Shown here: piece after piece, positions 1-8,514 of the stretch
How the letters are laid out: each line of letters begins with the position of its first letter
How positions within the stretch are numbered: the stretch's first letter is position 1
Source: CADEGZ01 sp035443705
Lineage (GTDB): Bacteria; Pseudomonadota; Gammaproteobacteria; UBA6186; Azoamicaceae
Direction: 5' to 3'
DNA: 29,760 bases
Assembly: GCA_035443705.1 (NCBI GenBank)
Contig: DAORSV010000011.1
Span: 1-29,760, forward strand
Translations under genes and position numbers: made by a program
Notes under the pieces: generated by a model
Seen by the model: only the letters and a program-made list of their open reading frames with translations
Databases searched by the model: none
What the model was told of the DNA's origin: nothing

Positions 1-71
1 TGCGAGCCCTAGCCCAGAACGTCCATCTTAAAGAGCGATGTTTTAGAAAACATTTTGTTCTTGGCGCACAA

Positions 72-95
72 ACCCTCCTCATTACGGGGGAGGGT
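72..95. terminator. Hairpin, possible terminator of an upstream gene
   Basis: ACCCTCC (72-78) pairs with GGAGGGT (89-95), and the stem extends by TC/GG pairs. It is followed by a short T-rich stretch (GTCGTTTT). It may end a gene lying left of the window, or be a palindromic repeat like those at 941 and 22060. The rest of 1-186 shows no gene I can support, only a weak possible promoter (TTGACT at 141-146) for the next gene. Confidence 0.35.
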
Positions 96-186
96 GTCGT
101 TTTAGACCTATCAACAATATTTGATCTTGTTTTTATTTCTTTGACTAAACTAGAAGTATTACTTTCTATCTTGGATAGGGTGGTTC

Positions 187-921
187 ATGCTAGGTTATCT
201 CAGAAAAGCGCAACTTTCATTGTTTGTTATTTCATTGACGTGTCCTGTTACCATGGCATATGCCAATGGCGACTTCGGCAACGATAACGATAAACAACGC
301 ACAGTTTCCAATACCAAAAAATGCTATTCAACGCATGTCAAAAAACATAAAAAACATCATGCTAAAAAACATTCTCACGCTAACGGTGTGGCGAGAAAAT
401 CTCATGTATCGAATAAAGCAGAAGACGATATAGAAAACGACATAGAAAACGATATGGGATCAGAAGATGGGGGGAAAAATAGAAATTGCAAAGAGTCTAT
501 TATTAAAGGGTATTGTGAACCTTTTCCGGCTATCAGAGTAGATTGCAAAACAATTAACCCTGCAGATCTGGTTGATTTTACGTGCGATGCATTCCCAGAT
601 AAAATACAAAGCTGCGAAGCCTATACGTGTCAAGCGCCTTATGTGCTTGATCCGACCGTTAAAACAACGTGGCAAATTCAGGGTAAAAGTGGGGACCGTT
701 GCATTGTTTCGAGTATAACGGAAGACATCGGTATAAAAGATAATGATGGAGCACCTGTGCCCCTCACACAAACCTGCGAATATGATGAAATCGGTATAAA
801 AGGGCTGATTCGACGTTTCAATGATTTGGAAAAGCGGTATTTCCATTTCTCAACGTGTGAGCATTTCGAAGGGATACATAACTGTACTTTTAAGTCTGGC
901 GGCGCTAACGTGCCACCTTAA
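187..921 (+). CDS. Secreted Cys-rich protein of unknown function with His/Lys-rich segment
   Basis: I do not recognise this 244-residue protein. Residues 1-26 look like a signal peptide (basic start, hydrophobic core, probable cleavage after AYA), so export to the periplasm or beyond is likely. Residues about 44-72 are very rich in Lys and His (HVKKHKKHHAKKHSH). A short acidic stretch with a tandem DIEN unit follows at about 80-95. The C-terminal 145 residues hold ten Cys, suggesting disulfides, and a repeated IGIK tetrapeptide (EDIGIK, DEIGIK). The ATG at 187 has an AGGG-type ribosome binding site about 6 bases upstream. The gene stands alone and converges on the PAP2-like gene, with a hairpin terminator between. 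The His-rich tract could bind metal or be simple low-complexity sequence; a surface or host-interacting protein is possible but unproven. Confidence 0.7.
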   Translation: MLGYLRKAQLSLFVISLTCPVTMAYANGDFGNDNDKQRTVSNTKKCYSTHVKKHKKHHAKKHSHANGVARKSHVSNKAEDDIENDIENDMGSEDGGKNRNCKESIIKGYCEPFPAIRVDCKTINPADLVDFTCDAFPDKIQSCEAYTCQAPYVLDPTVKTTWQIQGKSGDRCIVSSITEDIGIKDNDGAPVPLTQTCEYDEIGIKGLIRRFNDLEKRYFHFSTCEHFEGIHNCTFKSGGANVPP

Positions 922-940
922 ATCCCCCCATGGCATTACC

Positions 941-969
941 CTCTCCGGCGTTCGCGGGAGAGACTTTTT
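941..969. terminator. Hairpin terminator between convergent genes
   Basis: CTCTCC (941-946) pairs with GGAGAG (957-962) around a GC-rich loop, followed by a five-T run at 965-969. It lies at the 3' ends of both the secreted protein gene and the PAP2-like gene, whose stop codon falls in the T run. Upstream, TTAAATCCCCCC at 918-929 matches an arm of the palindrome at 26749. Confidence 0.55.
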
Positions 970-1819
970 AAAATCTTACATGCCCACATAACATTGCACC
1001 ATTGGATTTGGGGTATGCCATTATTTGAAAGGTGGGATCTCGATCTAAATCACTTTGGTAAACACTTCTGGCAGAAAGAAAAGCGATGCTCCAGCCTAAA
1101 ATGACTTGCGATAAGTAATGCTTATTATCGTTAATACGAGACAGCCCCGGCAGCGTAGAAACCGCATAGAGACCGTACTTTAGCAGAGGGGGGTCGCTCA
1201 TCATCGCGGCGGTTAAAAAGGGAATAGCGCCGTAAAAAGCGTGTCCACTTACCCCTGTGGGATACCGGAAAGGCTGCCATTTAGAATCTTGGTTTAGATT
1301 GGGTCGGCCGCTGCCTAAGAGATGTGTTAATGCAATTTGTTGTAGTCCACCGACAACAATGGTTCTAAAGCTTCGGTATCCCCAATGATAAAGGACATTC
1401 CCGAGTAAAGTGTGTTCTCGTAAATGGCCTACCGCAACGCTCGTTAGAAAGATCGGTATGAAGTAAAACGAGAGTCCACCCACTCCTTTAGGAAATGCAA
1501 AAAAAGTATCCGTTCCTTTGGTTTTAAAATCAGTTTGATAATGATCAGCAAATGCGCGATCTAAGCCGGTATTGGCTAAAACACCTGCGGTTAAGAAGGT
1601 ACCAGCAAAAAACGATAAATTATTAGAAGTGAAATAATTCCCGAAATCATGCTTGATATCCGTTGCCAAATTATCAGACCAATTTCTTTCGTAATCGGTT
1701 GGATGTTGGGGTTGTGGTAGATCGGATGCGCTCGTGTATGCATTTGCATTGGACAGAGGCATAATCCCTATCAGACAACATGTGATTAATAATCGAAATG
1801 ATTTTTTTAAATTTCTCAT
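968..1819 (-). CDS. PAP2-superfamily-like membrane protein with altered active site
   Basis: This 283-residue protein begins with a signal peptide (hydrophobic residues 9-20, possible cleavage after ANA at 25-27) and has several hydrophobic segments. The three phosphatase motifs of the PAP2 (type 2 phosphatidic acid phosphatase) fold are recognisable: GRP at 171-173, SGH at 191-193, and SR at 227-228 with His234 at the right spacing. Two canonical residues differ: the Lys expected seven residues before Arg172 is Thr, and the Asp expected four after His234 is Gln238. Family members dephosphorylate lipid phosphates such as undecaprenyl pyrophosphate or phosphatidic acid. Here activity may be weak, changed or lost. 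The gene is downstream of acnA-fumC on the same strand with an 81-base gap. The start is the first ATG; its AGGGAT ribosome binding site is unusually close. Confidence 0.7.
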   Translation of the reverse strand: MRNLKKSFRLLITCCLIGIMPLSNANAYTSASDLPQPQHPTDYERNWSDNLATDIKHDFGNYFTSNNLSFFAGTFLTAGVLANTGLDRAFADHYQTDFKTKGTDTFFAFPKGVGGLSFYFIPIFLTSVAVGHLREHTLLGNVLYHWGYRSFRTIVVGGLQQIALTHLLGSGRPNLNQDSKWQPFRYPTGVSGHAFYGAIPFLTAAMMSDPPLLKYGLYAVSTLPGLSRINDNKHYLSQVILGWSIAFLSARSVYQSDLDRDPTFQIMAYPKSNGAMLCGHVRF

Positions 1820-1900
1820 ATCCCTATACCGGTTGGTGTATCCTACTTATCTTTAGCATGGATCATAGGTGGGATAACGTCAAAGTTACTATGTAACTAA

Positions 1901-3304
1901 CTATTGTTTTTCGATGCCGCCTTTTGTAAGGATTTTGGGATCGAGAAGCTTATCTAATTCGGCTGACGAAAGATTGGTCATTTCAGCAGCGACGGCTTTG
2001 ATAGATCGTTTTTCGCGATAAGCGCGTTTAGCGATCTCTGCACCTTTTTCATAACCAATAATCGCGTTCAGTGCGGTGACGAGAATAGGATTGCGTGATA
2101 ATTGTTGTTCAATATGTTCTTGATTGATAACGAATCCAGCGATCGCTTTATCGGCTAATGCGAGAGCGCTATTACTCATCAATTTTATGCTGAGTAAAAT
2201 ATTATAAGCAATCACGGGTAACATGGTATTTAATTGAAAGTTGCCAGAAAGTCCTGCGATACTAATGGTGGTATCATTGCCCATGACTTGAGCGCACGCC
2301 ATTAACACGGCTTCTGGTATAACTGGATTAATTTTCCCCGGCATAATGCTGCTACCGGGTTGAAGGCTTGGCAAAACAATGTCGTTAAAGCCCGCAAGTG
2401 GTCCACTGTTCATGAGACGTAAATCATTTGCCATTTTAGATAAACTAATCGCGATAACACGTAAATGTCCAGAAAGTTCAACGATAGTATCTTGTGAACT
2501 TAAAGCCATAAAATAATTGGTGTGTGGCGTAAAAGGAATTTGTGTTTTTTTGTAGAGTTCAATGCTAACCCGTTTTCCAAATTCTGGGTGTGCATTAATG
2601 CCAGTGCCAACAGCCGTGCCGCCAATGGCCAAAGCCTGAAGTCGTATTAGCGTTTCGGCTATTCTGGTTATGTTATGCTGAATTTGTGTTGCCCAGCCGC
2701 TTAATTCTTGCTCAAAGGTCAGAGGCATGGCATCCATTAAGTGTGTGCGTCCTGTTTTAACTGTGTTTTGTAGGCTTTTTGCCCGTTCTAAGATAATCTT
2801 ATGAAGATGCTGTAATGCGGGCAGTAGCATATGCTTTATATCTAAACTGCAACTTACATGGATAGCGGTTGGAATGACATCGTTACTGCTTTGGCTCATG
2901 TTGACGTGATCATTCGGATGAACGGGGAGATTGGTTTTTAAGCTCGCTAATCGCGCGATCACTTCGTTGGCATTCATGTTGCTGCTGGTACCCGATCCGG
3001 TTTGAAAAATATCGAGTGGAAATTCGGTGTCATATTGTTCTTCAATAATACCCTCAGCAGCATCCATAATGGCTTTTGCAATCTCGGGTTTCAATAATTT
3101 AAGATCGGCATTTACTTTTGCAGCCGCACTTTTTATGAGACAGAGTGTTTTAATAAAAGAAGGAGGAAAGGTTATTCCACTGATCGGAAAATTATCAATA
3201 GCACGTTGCGTTTGAGCACCATAGAGTGCATCTTTAGGCACTTTGATCTCGCCCATGCTGTCTTTTTCAAGGCGTGTTTCGATAGGTTTTTTCGCGTTTT
3301 TCAT
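1901..3304 (-). CDS. fumC: Fumarate hydratase class II
   Basis: It hydrates fumarate to L-malate in the TCA cycle without an iron-sulfur cluster, acting as a cytosolic homotetramer. The 467 residues equal the usual FumC length. Visible family signatures are GSGTSSNMNANEV near residue 103, the SSNDVIPTA segment near 140, and the mobile catalytic loop GSSIMPGKINPV near 318. The ATG overlaps the acnA stop codon (ATGA, 3301-3304), so the two genes are very likely cotranscribed and translationally coupled. Pairing of aconitase and fumarase in one operon is uncommon but metabolically sensible, since both are TCA enzymes. No strong terminator follows; only a short hairpin (1884-1898) without a T run is visible. 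Identification is firm from several long conserved blocks; distinction from aspartase and argininosuccinate lyase rests on the FumC-like N-terminus (GEIKVPKDALYGAQTQRA). Confidence 0.96.
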   Translation of the reverse strand: MKNAKKPIETRLEKDSMGEIKVPKDALYGAQTQRAIDNFPISGITFPPSFIKTLCLIKSAAAKVNADLKLLKPEIAKAIMDAAEGIIEEQYDTEFPLDIFQTGSGTSSNMNANEVIARLASLKTNLPVHPNDHVNMSQSSNDVIPTAIHVSCSLDIKHMLLPALQHLHKIILERAKSLQNTVKTGRTHLMDAMPLTFEQELSGWATQIQHNITRIAETLIRLQALAIGGTAVGTGINAHPEFGKRVSIELYKKTQIPFTPHTNYFMALSSQDTIVELSGHLRVIAISLSKMANDLRLMNSGPLAGFNDIVLPSLQPGSSIMPGKINPVIPEAVLMACAQVMGNDTTISIAGLSGNFQLNTMLPVIAYNILLSIKLMSNSALALADKAIAGFVINQEHIEQQLSRNPILVTALNAIIGYEKGAEIAKRAYREKRSIKAVAAEMTNLSSAELDKLLDPKILTKGGIEKQ

Positions 3305-5970
3305 AGTTTCTCCAACAATTGTCGCAATACATAATGCAAAATGCCGCCATGCCGATAATATTCCATCTCTTTGGGTGTATCGATTCGAACTATGGCAGAA
3401 AACGTTCTTTTTTCTCCCGTTTCGGTTGTTAAATGAATTGTAATTGTGCCGCGATGGCGTAAATTTTCAAGATCAATGTTGTAGATTTCACGTCCGCTGA
3501 GGTTAAGCGTCGTGACATTTTCGTTCGGCTTAAACTGTAAGGGCAGTACACCCATGCCGATTAAATTGGAACGGTGAATACGCTCAAAGCTTTCTGCAAT
3601 AACGGCTTGAACACCGAGTAAACGAGGGCCTTTTGCCGCCCAATCGCGTGAAGAACCGCTACCATATTCTTTACCGGCCATTAAAATCAGGGGACAATGT
3701 TCTTGTTGATAGCGCATAGCTGCATCAAAGATAGACATTTTTTCGCCCGAGGGTAGATGCAGTGTCCAATTGCCTTCTGTGCCACGGACAAGCTGATTCT
3801 TGAGACGAATATTAGCAAAAGTGCCGCGCATCATCACTTCGTGATTCCCACGTCGTGATCCATAAGAATTAAAATCGGCAGGTGCGATACCTAACTGTTG
3901 TAAATATTCACCTGCGGGGCTATTTTTTGCAATATTGCCAGCAGGTGAAATGTGATCAGTTGTAACAGAATCGCCTAAGATTGCTAATACCCGCGCGTTA
4001 CTAATATTAGCGAGCATTTTGGGCGGTGTGTGTTTCATCCCTTCAAAATACGGCGGCAGTTTAACGTAGGTGGAAGTGTTGTTCCAATCATATTGTTCGC
4101 CTTTGGGAATTTTTAAATTCTGCCAGCGCTCATCTCCTGTAAAGACAGCTTGATAACGTTTTACAAACATATTGGCTTGTACAGTTTCTTGGATCAGCAT
4201 TTGCGTTTCTTTGGAACTTGGCCAAATATCTTTTAAATAGACGGGTTGATTTTCTGTATCCTGCCCGATGGGATCTGTGTAAAAATTAATGTCTAGCGTG
4301 CCCGCCAACGCATAAGCAACGACGAGCGGGGGTGAAGCTAAATAAGAAAATCGAACATCCGGATGAATACGTCCTTCAAAATTACGGTTTCCGGAAAGGA
4401 CAGCTGCTGCAGATAGATTGCCTGCTTTTATGGCTTGGCTGATAGGTTCTAATAAGGGACCTGAATTGCCAATACAGGTGGTGCAACCGTAACCGACTAA
4501 ATCAAAGCCTAAAGCTTTTAAGGGTTTCATTAAATTAGCCTTTTCGAGGTAATCGGTTACGACTTGAGAACCGGGTGCTAGGCTGGTTTTTACCCAAGGT
4601 TTTGTCATTAATCCTTTTTCGTGTGCTTTTTTAGCGACAAGCCCTGCTGCAAGCATGACGGCGGGATTCGAGGTATTGGTGCAACTGGTAATAGCGGCGA
4701 TAACCACAGCACCATGGGTTAAGGGATGCGTATTGCCATTGAGTTTAACAGCTTGCGTTGAGGTAGGTAGATTTTGTTCGATTAGCATGTTTTGAAATTG
4801 TTCTTTAGAGTCGCGAATAGGAATACGATCTTGTGGTCGGCGAGGTCCTGCGATACAAGATGAAACCGTGCTTAAATCTAAGCTTAAATTTTCGGTATAT
4901 TCGGCTTCACGACAGCCTGTCGTTCTAAATAAACCTTGGGTTTTTGCGTAAGTTTCAACTAATTTTATGAGGGACTCCGCTCGACCGCACAGTCGCATAA
5001 ATGCGAGTGTTTCTGTATCAATGGGAAAGATGCCGCAGGTTGCGCCATATTCAGGTGCCATGTTGCCAATGGTTGCGCGATCGGCGAGTGGTAAATGATC
5101 TAAACCATCGCCATAAAATTCTACAAATTTTCCAACGACATTTTTTTTGCGAAGCATTTCGGTGACCGTCAAAACGAGATCGGTTGCGGTTGTGCCTTCT
5201 GGTAATTTTCCGGTTATTTTAAAACCAATAACTTCTGGGATCAGCATGGTAACGGGCTGACCGAGCATGGCGGCTTCTGCTTCAATACCTCCAACACCCC
5301 ATCCTAATATGCCTAATCCATTAATCATGGTGGTATGCGAATCGGTACCCACCAAGGTGTCTGGATAAGCAATCGAAGTACCGTCTTGTTGTTGTTCAAA
5401 GACAACGCGTGCGAGATACTCCAGATTAACTTGGTGAACGATACCTGTACCGGGAGGTACGACTCTAAAATTTTGAAAAGCGGTTTGTCCCCAACGTAAA
5501 AAAGCATAGCGTTCTTCATTTCGATTAAATTCCATATCGACATTTTTTTCGAAAGAATCTAATTTGCCGTAAAAATCGACCATGACGGAATGATCAATGA
5601 CTAACTCGACTGGAGAAAGCGGATTGATCAATGACGCTTTGCCTCCAAGCTGGCACATGGCATCGCGCATAGCAGCCAAATCGACAACGGCAGGAACACC
5701 CGTAAAGTCTTGTAGAATAACGCGTGCGGGTGTAAAGGCGATTTCATGATCAGAAGGCGTATGGGGTGCCCAGTTTAATAGCGCTTCAATGTCTTTTTGA
5801 GTGACGGAGATCCCATCTTCGCATCGCAATAAATTTTCAAGAAGAATTTTTAAACAATAGGGGAGACGACCAATATCACAGGATTTGGGGAGTTTGTTTA
5901 AATCATAAAAAGTAACTGTTTTTTCCGCGTGTTCGAATGTTGACCTAGAATTAAAACTATTTAAAGACAT
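3301..5970 (-). CDS. acnA: Aconitate hydratase, AcnA/IRP type
   Basis: It interconverts citrate and isocitrate in the TCA cycle through a [4Fe-4S] cluster. From the chosen start the protein is 889 residues, close to E. coli AcnA. The cluster cysteines are visible in SCTNTSNP (one Cys) and YGCTTCIGNSG (two Cys). Other aconitase blocks include VGTDSHTTMINGLG and the C-terminal swivel-domain motifs GDSVTTDHISPAG, YGSRRGNHEVM and GKEYGSGSSRDWAAKG. I chose ATG 5970 over a TTG nine codons upstream because GGAG lies 7 bases before it. A divergent promoter region (5997-6024) is shared with ndk. The stop overlaps the fumC start. AcnA-type proteins can also bind RNA when the cluster is lost; nothing here tests that. 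Confidence 0.96.
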   Translation of the reverse strand: MSLNSFNSRSTFEHAEKTVTFYDLNKLPKSCDIGRLPYCLKILLENLLRCEDGISVTQKDIEALLNWAPHTPSDHEIAFTPARVILQDFTGVPAVVDLAAMRDAMCQLGGKASLINPLSPVELVIDHSVMVDFYGKLDSFEKNVDMEFNRNEERYAFLRWGQTAFQNFRVVPPGTGIVHQVNLEYLARVVFEQQQDGTSIAYPDTLVGTDSHTTMINGLGILGWGVGGIEAEAAMLGQPVTMLIPEVIGFKITGKLPEGTTATDLVLTVTEMLRKKNVVGKFVEFYGDGLDHLPLADRATIGNMAPEYGATCGIFPIDTETLAFMRLCGRAESLIKLVETYAKTQGLFRTTGCREAEYTENLSLDLSTVSSCIAGPRRPQDRIPIRDSKEQFQNMLIEQNLPTSTQAVKLNGNTHPLTHGAVVIAAITSCTNTSNPAVMLAAGLVAKKAHEKGLMTKPWVKTSLAPGSQVVTDYLEKANLMKPLKALGFDLVGYGCTTCIGNSGPLLEPISQAIKAGNLSAAAVLSGNRNFEGRIHPDVRFSYLASPPLVVAYALAGTLDINFYTDPIGQDTENQPVYLKDIWPSSKETQMLIQETVQANMFVKRYQAVFTGDERWQNLKIPKGEQYDWNNTSTYVKLPPYFEGMKHTPPKMLANISNARVLAILGDSVTTDHISPAGNIAKNSPAGEYLQQLGIAPADFNSYGSRRGNHEVMMRGTFANIRLKNQLVRGTEGNWTLHLPSGEKMSIFDAAMRYQQEHCPLILMAGKEYGSGSSRDWAAKGPRLLGVQAVIAESFERIHRSNLIGMGVLPLQFKPNENVTTLNLSGREIYNIDLENLRHRGTITIHLTTETGEKRTFSAIVRIDTPKEMEYYRHGGILHYVLRQLLEKL

Positions 5971-5996
5971 TGTGTTGCTCCATACCGCGATATTCA

Positions 5997-6024
5997 AATA
6001 TAAAGTTTAGACTATCTCCTTCAA
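5997..6024 (-). promoter_or_regulatory. Predicted sigma70 promoter of acnA-fumC
   Basis: On the minus strand TTGAAG (plus positions 6019-6024) is followed after 16 bases by TATATT (plus 5997-6002), then by the GGAG ribosome binding site and ATG of acnA. The -35 box lies on top of the -35 box of the oppositely directed ndk promoter, so the two polymerases would compete. Confidence 0.5.
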
Positions 6025-6048
6025 GTTCCCTATAGGTTAAGGTATAAT
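6020..6048 (+). promoter_or_regulatory. Predicted sigma70 promoter of the ndk operon
   Basis: TTCAAG (6020-6025), a 17-base spacer and a perfect TATAAT (6043-6048) precede ndk by about 44 bases. The -35 hexamer overlaps that of the divergent acnA promoter. This may drive the whole ndk-to-der run, since no terminator is seen inside it. Confidence 0.55.
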
Positions 6049-6091
6049 AGGCTTTCAGACAGTATTTATAAGTTGGTGGAGTAACTCTATT

Positions 6092-6517
6092 ATGACCGTT
6101 GAACGTACACTTTCGATTATTAAACCCGATGCCGTTGCTAAAAATGTGATAGGCGCAATTATTGGCCGTTTTGAGCGCGCTAACCTAAAGGTTATTGCGG
6201 CAAAAATGCTGCATTTAACGCAAGAGCGTGCAGAAGCTTTTTATGCTGTGCATAAAGATAGGCCATTTTTTAATGACTTGGTTAAATTTATGATTTCGGG
6301 ATCTGTTTTTGTTCAAGTGTTAGAAGGCGACAATGCGATTCTTAAAAATCGTGAGATTATGGGTGCAACAAACCCCAGTGATGCGGCTAAAGGCACTATC
6401 CGGGCGGATTTTGCCGATAGCATTGATGCGAATGCGGTGCATGGTTCAGACAGTAGTGATACCGCTAAAGTGGAAATCGCTTTTTTCTTTACAGAACAAG
6501 AACTACATTCCAGATGA
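6092..6517 (+). CDS. ndk: Nucleoside diphosphate kinase
   Basis: It transfers the gamma phosphate of ATP to other nucleoside diphosphates through a phosphohistidine, balancing cellular NTP and dNTP pools. At 141 residues it has the normal length. The N-terminus TLSIIKPDAV is typical, and the active-site His is His117 in the NAVHGSDS block. A GGTGGAG-type ribosome binding site lies about 9 bases upstream of the ATG. Its stop overlaps the rlmN start (ATGATG), which suggests coupling, and it heads the seven-gene plus-strand cluster typical of gammaproteobacteria. Certain from sequence. Confidence 0.97.
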   Translation: MTVERTLSIIKPDAVAKNVIGAIIGRFERANLKVIAAKMLHLTQERAEAFYAVHKDRPFFNDLVKFMISGSVFVQVLEGDNAILKNREIMGATNPSDAAKGTIRADFADSIDANAVHGSDSSDTAKVEIAFFFTEQELHSR

Positions 6518-7662
6518 TGCCATCTTGCGAGCTCAAAAATAATCCAAAAACAAATCTTTTGGAACTCGATTTGGAATCCTTGTCGAAATATTTTATTGCG
6601 CAGGGTGAAAAATCGTTTAGAGCAAAACAAGTTTTTCAGTGGATACATCAACGCGGCGTTGATAACTTTGCTGAGATGACCGATTTGAGCAAAATATTGC
6701 GAGAGCGCTTGTCTGCAGAATGTGACTTAAGGGCGCCAGAAATTGTTAAAGAACAATGTTCGTTGGATGGTACGCGTAAATGGTTGATGAGACTGGATAG
6801 CGGGAACAATATTGAAACCGTTTTCATTCCAGAAAAAAACAGAGGGACTCTCTGCGTTTCTTCTCAAGTGGGTTGCGCATTGAATTGCACATTTTGTTCT
6901 ACAGCAACACAGGGGTTTAATCGAAATCTCACCATAGCCGAAATTATTGGACAAGTGTGGCAAGCCAGTCGGCGTTTACGAACATTACCCGTAAGTGAAG
7001 TACACAAAAATGTGATTACCAATGTCGTTATGATGGGTATGGGTGAACCTTTATTAAATTTTGATGCAGTTGTGGCTGCGTTATCAATGATGCGTGATGA
7101 TTTAGCGTATGCATTACCTCGCAGACGCGTTACTTTAAGTACTTCTGGTGTTGTTCCGATGATTGACCGTTTAAGTTTTTCAGCGGATGTGTCGCTTGCC
7201 GTTTCGCTGCATGCGCCTAATGATGAACTGCGAAGCCAACTGATACCCTTGAACAAGAAATACCCCATTGCTATTTTAATGGACGCTTGTAGGCGATTTG
7301 TATCAGATAAGCCGGGTCGGCATGTTACTATCGAATATGTGATGCTGAAAGGGATAAATGATAAACCTGAACACGCCAAACAATTGGTTAAACTGTTACA
7401 GGGGCTTCCTTGTAAGGTAAATTTAATTCCATTTAACCCTTTCTCAGGTGCGGATTATGAGCGATCTTTGGTTGAAGATATGGATGTATTTTTAGCGATT
7501 TTAAAAAAAGCGGGATATATAGCAACTTTGCGTAAAACCCGTGGAGACGATATTGATGCGGCATGTGGGCAGCTTGTTGGAAAAATTACCGATCGAACAC
7601 GTCGAAATGCGCGTTTTGTCGCAAAGACTGTCGAAATTCGGGTTGAAGAGGAAGCAGCGTAG
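6514..7662 (+). CDS. rlmN: Dual-specificity 23S rRNA/tRNA adenine-C2 methyltransferase RlmN
   Basis: It is a radical SAM enzyme that methylates C2 of A2503 in 23S rRNA and of A37 in several tRNAs. The 382 residues match E. coli (384). The cluster motif CxxxCxxC is at Cys121, Cys125 and Cys128 (CALNCTFC). The two catalytic cysteines are Cys114 (GTLCVSS) and Cys351 (DDIDAACGQL). GMGEPLLNF and the SLHAPND block are also typical. The ATG overlaps the ndk stop. A tRNA-Gln with A at position 37 is present at 22100 and could be a substrate, by analogy with E. coli. pilW follows after 22 bases. Confidence 0.96.
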   Translation: MMPSCELKNNPKTNLLELDLESLSKYFIAQGEKSFRAKQVFQWIHQRGVDNFAEMTDLSKILRERLSAECDLRAPEIVKEQCSLDGTRKWLMRLDSGNNIETVFIPEKNRGTLCVSSQVGCALNCTFCSTATQGFNRNLTIAEIIGQVWQASRRLRTLPVSEVHKNVITNVVMMGMGEPLLNFDAVVAALSMMRDDLAYALPRRRVTLSTSGVVPMIDRLSFSADVSLAVSLHAPNDELRSQLIPLNKKYPIAILMDACRRFVSDKPGRHVTIEYVMLKGINDKPEHAKQLVKLLQGLPCKVNLIPFNPFSGADYERSLVEDMDVFLAILKKAGYIATLRKTRGDDIDAACGQLVGKITDRTRRNARFVAKTVEIRVEEEAA

Positions 7663-7684
7663 TCATCTCAAGGAGAGTTTAGTT

Positions 7685-8512
7685 ATGGTTATAAAAAGAT
7701 GTCACTGTTTGTTTGTAATCATGAGTTTGTTAGGACTTTTCTCTTGTGCGCAATCCACAACACAGAAATCAGAAAAGACGAGAGAATCCGAGCAGAGGCG
7801 TATTGCGAAATTATTGCCCGACGATGCTGCAATGGGTACGCCAGATTATCATCGTGCTGCATTAATTAATGTAGAATTGGGTTTAGGGTATTTAAGCCAA
7901 GGCCAGGTTGCGCGTGCAAAAACAAAACTAACCCACGCAGTACAATTAGCGCCCAAAATTCCTGAAACCCACTCTGCGATGGCTTATTTTTTAGAAATGA
8001 TAGGCGAATTTAAAGACGCAGAGCGCGAGCATAAAAAGGCGGTGGGTTTTTCGGGGCAGGGAGCTGTGTATAATAATTATGGCGCTTTTTTGTGTAGGCG
8101 CGGTCGTTTAAAAGAAGCTGATCAGGCATTTCACGCTGCAATAGAAGATAAAGAATATCCGAGAACTGCGGAAGTGTATGAAAATGCAGGGCTTTGTGCT
8201 TTAAAATGGCCAGACGACCGCAAAGCAACCGAATATTTAACAATAGCGGTTCGTCGAGATCCCAGCCGTTCATCTGCTTTTCTGGAATTAGCGGCACTGA
8301 GTCTTAAGCAAGAAAAATTTGAAGAAGCAAAGGAATGGTTGAATCGTTATAGAGCCATTGCCGACCAAACAGCGCGATCGTTATGGTTAGGTATAGGGGT
8401 ATCTAAAGGCTTAAAAGACGAAAACAGTGCAGAAAGTCAAGCGGCAACGTTGAAAAATCTGTTTGAAAATTCACCTGAATATCAATTGTACCTAAAGTCT
8501 GGGAAAAGCTGA
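7685..8512 (+). CDS. pilW: Type IV pilus biogenesis/stability lipoprotein PilW (PilF)
   Basis: This is the TPR pilotin-type lipoprotein that helps secretin assembly and pilus stability at the outer membrane. From ATG 7685 it is 275 residues, with a hydrophobic leader ending in the lipobox LFSC at about residue 21. TPR-like helices follow from about residue 55 to 240 (ALINVELGLGYLSQGQ, AVYNNYGAFLCRRGR, SAFLELAALSLKQEK). I chose this start rather than one further upstream inside rlmN because AAGGAGA lies about 9 bases before it and the lipoprotein leader begins there. Location between rlmN and hisS is the conserved gammaproteobacterial position, but rodZ and ispG, which usually follow, are absent; hisS starts two bases after the stop. 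No other pilus gene is in the window. Confidence 0.88.
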   Translation: MVIKRCHCLFVIMSLLGLFSCAQSTTQKSEKTRESEQRRIAKLLPDDAAMGTPDYHRAALINVELGLGYLSQGQVARAKTKLTHAVQLAPKIPETHSAMAYFLEMIGEFKDAEREHKKAVGFSGQGAVYNNYGAFLCRRGRLKEADQAFHAAIEDKEYPRTAEVYENAGLCALKWPDDRKATEYLTIAVRRDPSRSSAFLELAALSLKQEKFEEAKEWLNRYRAIADQTARSLWLGIGVSKGLKDENSAESQAATLKNLFENSPEYQLYLKSGKS

Positions 8513-8514
8513 AT

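Noticed and set aside
3..290. An open frame on the plus strand entering from the left edge (frame 3) and running to about 290
   Set aside because: It overlaps the signal-peptide gene at 187, contains the hairpin at 72-95, and its translation shows no recognisable family.
1884..1898. AGTTAC-TAT-GTAACT hairpin after fumC as a terminator
   Set aside because: Short AT-rich stem without a T run on the minus strand; too weak to list as a terminator.
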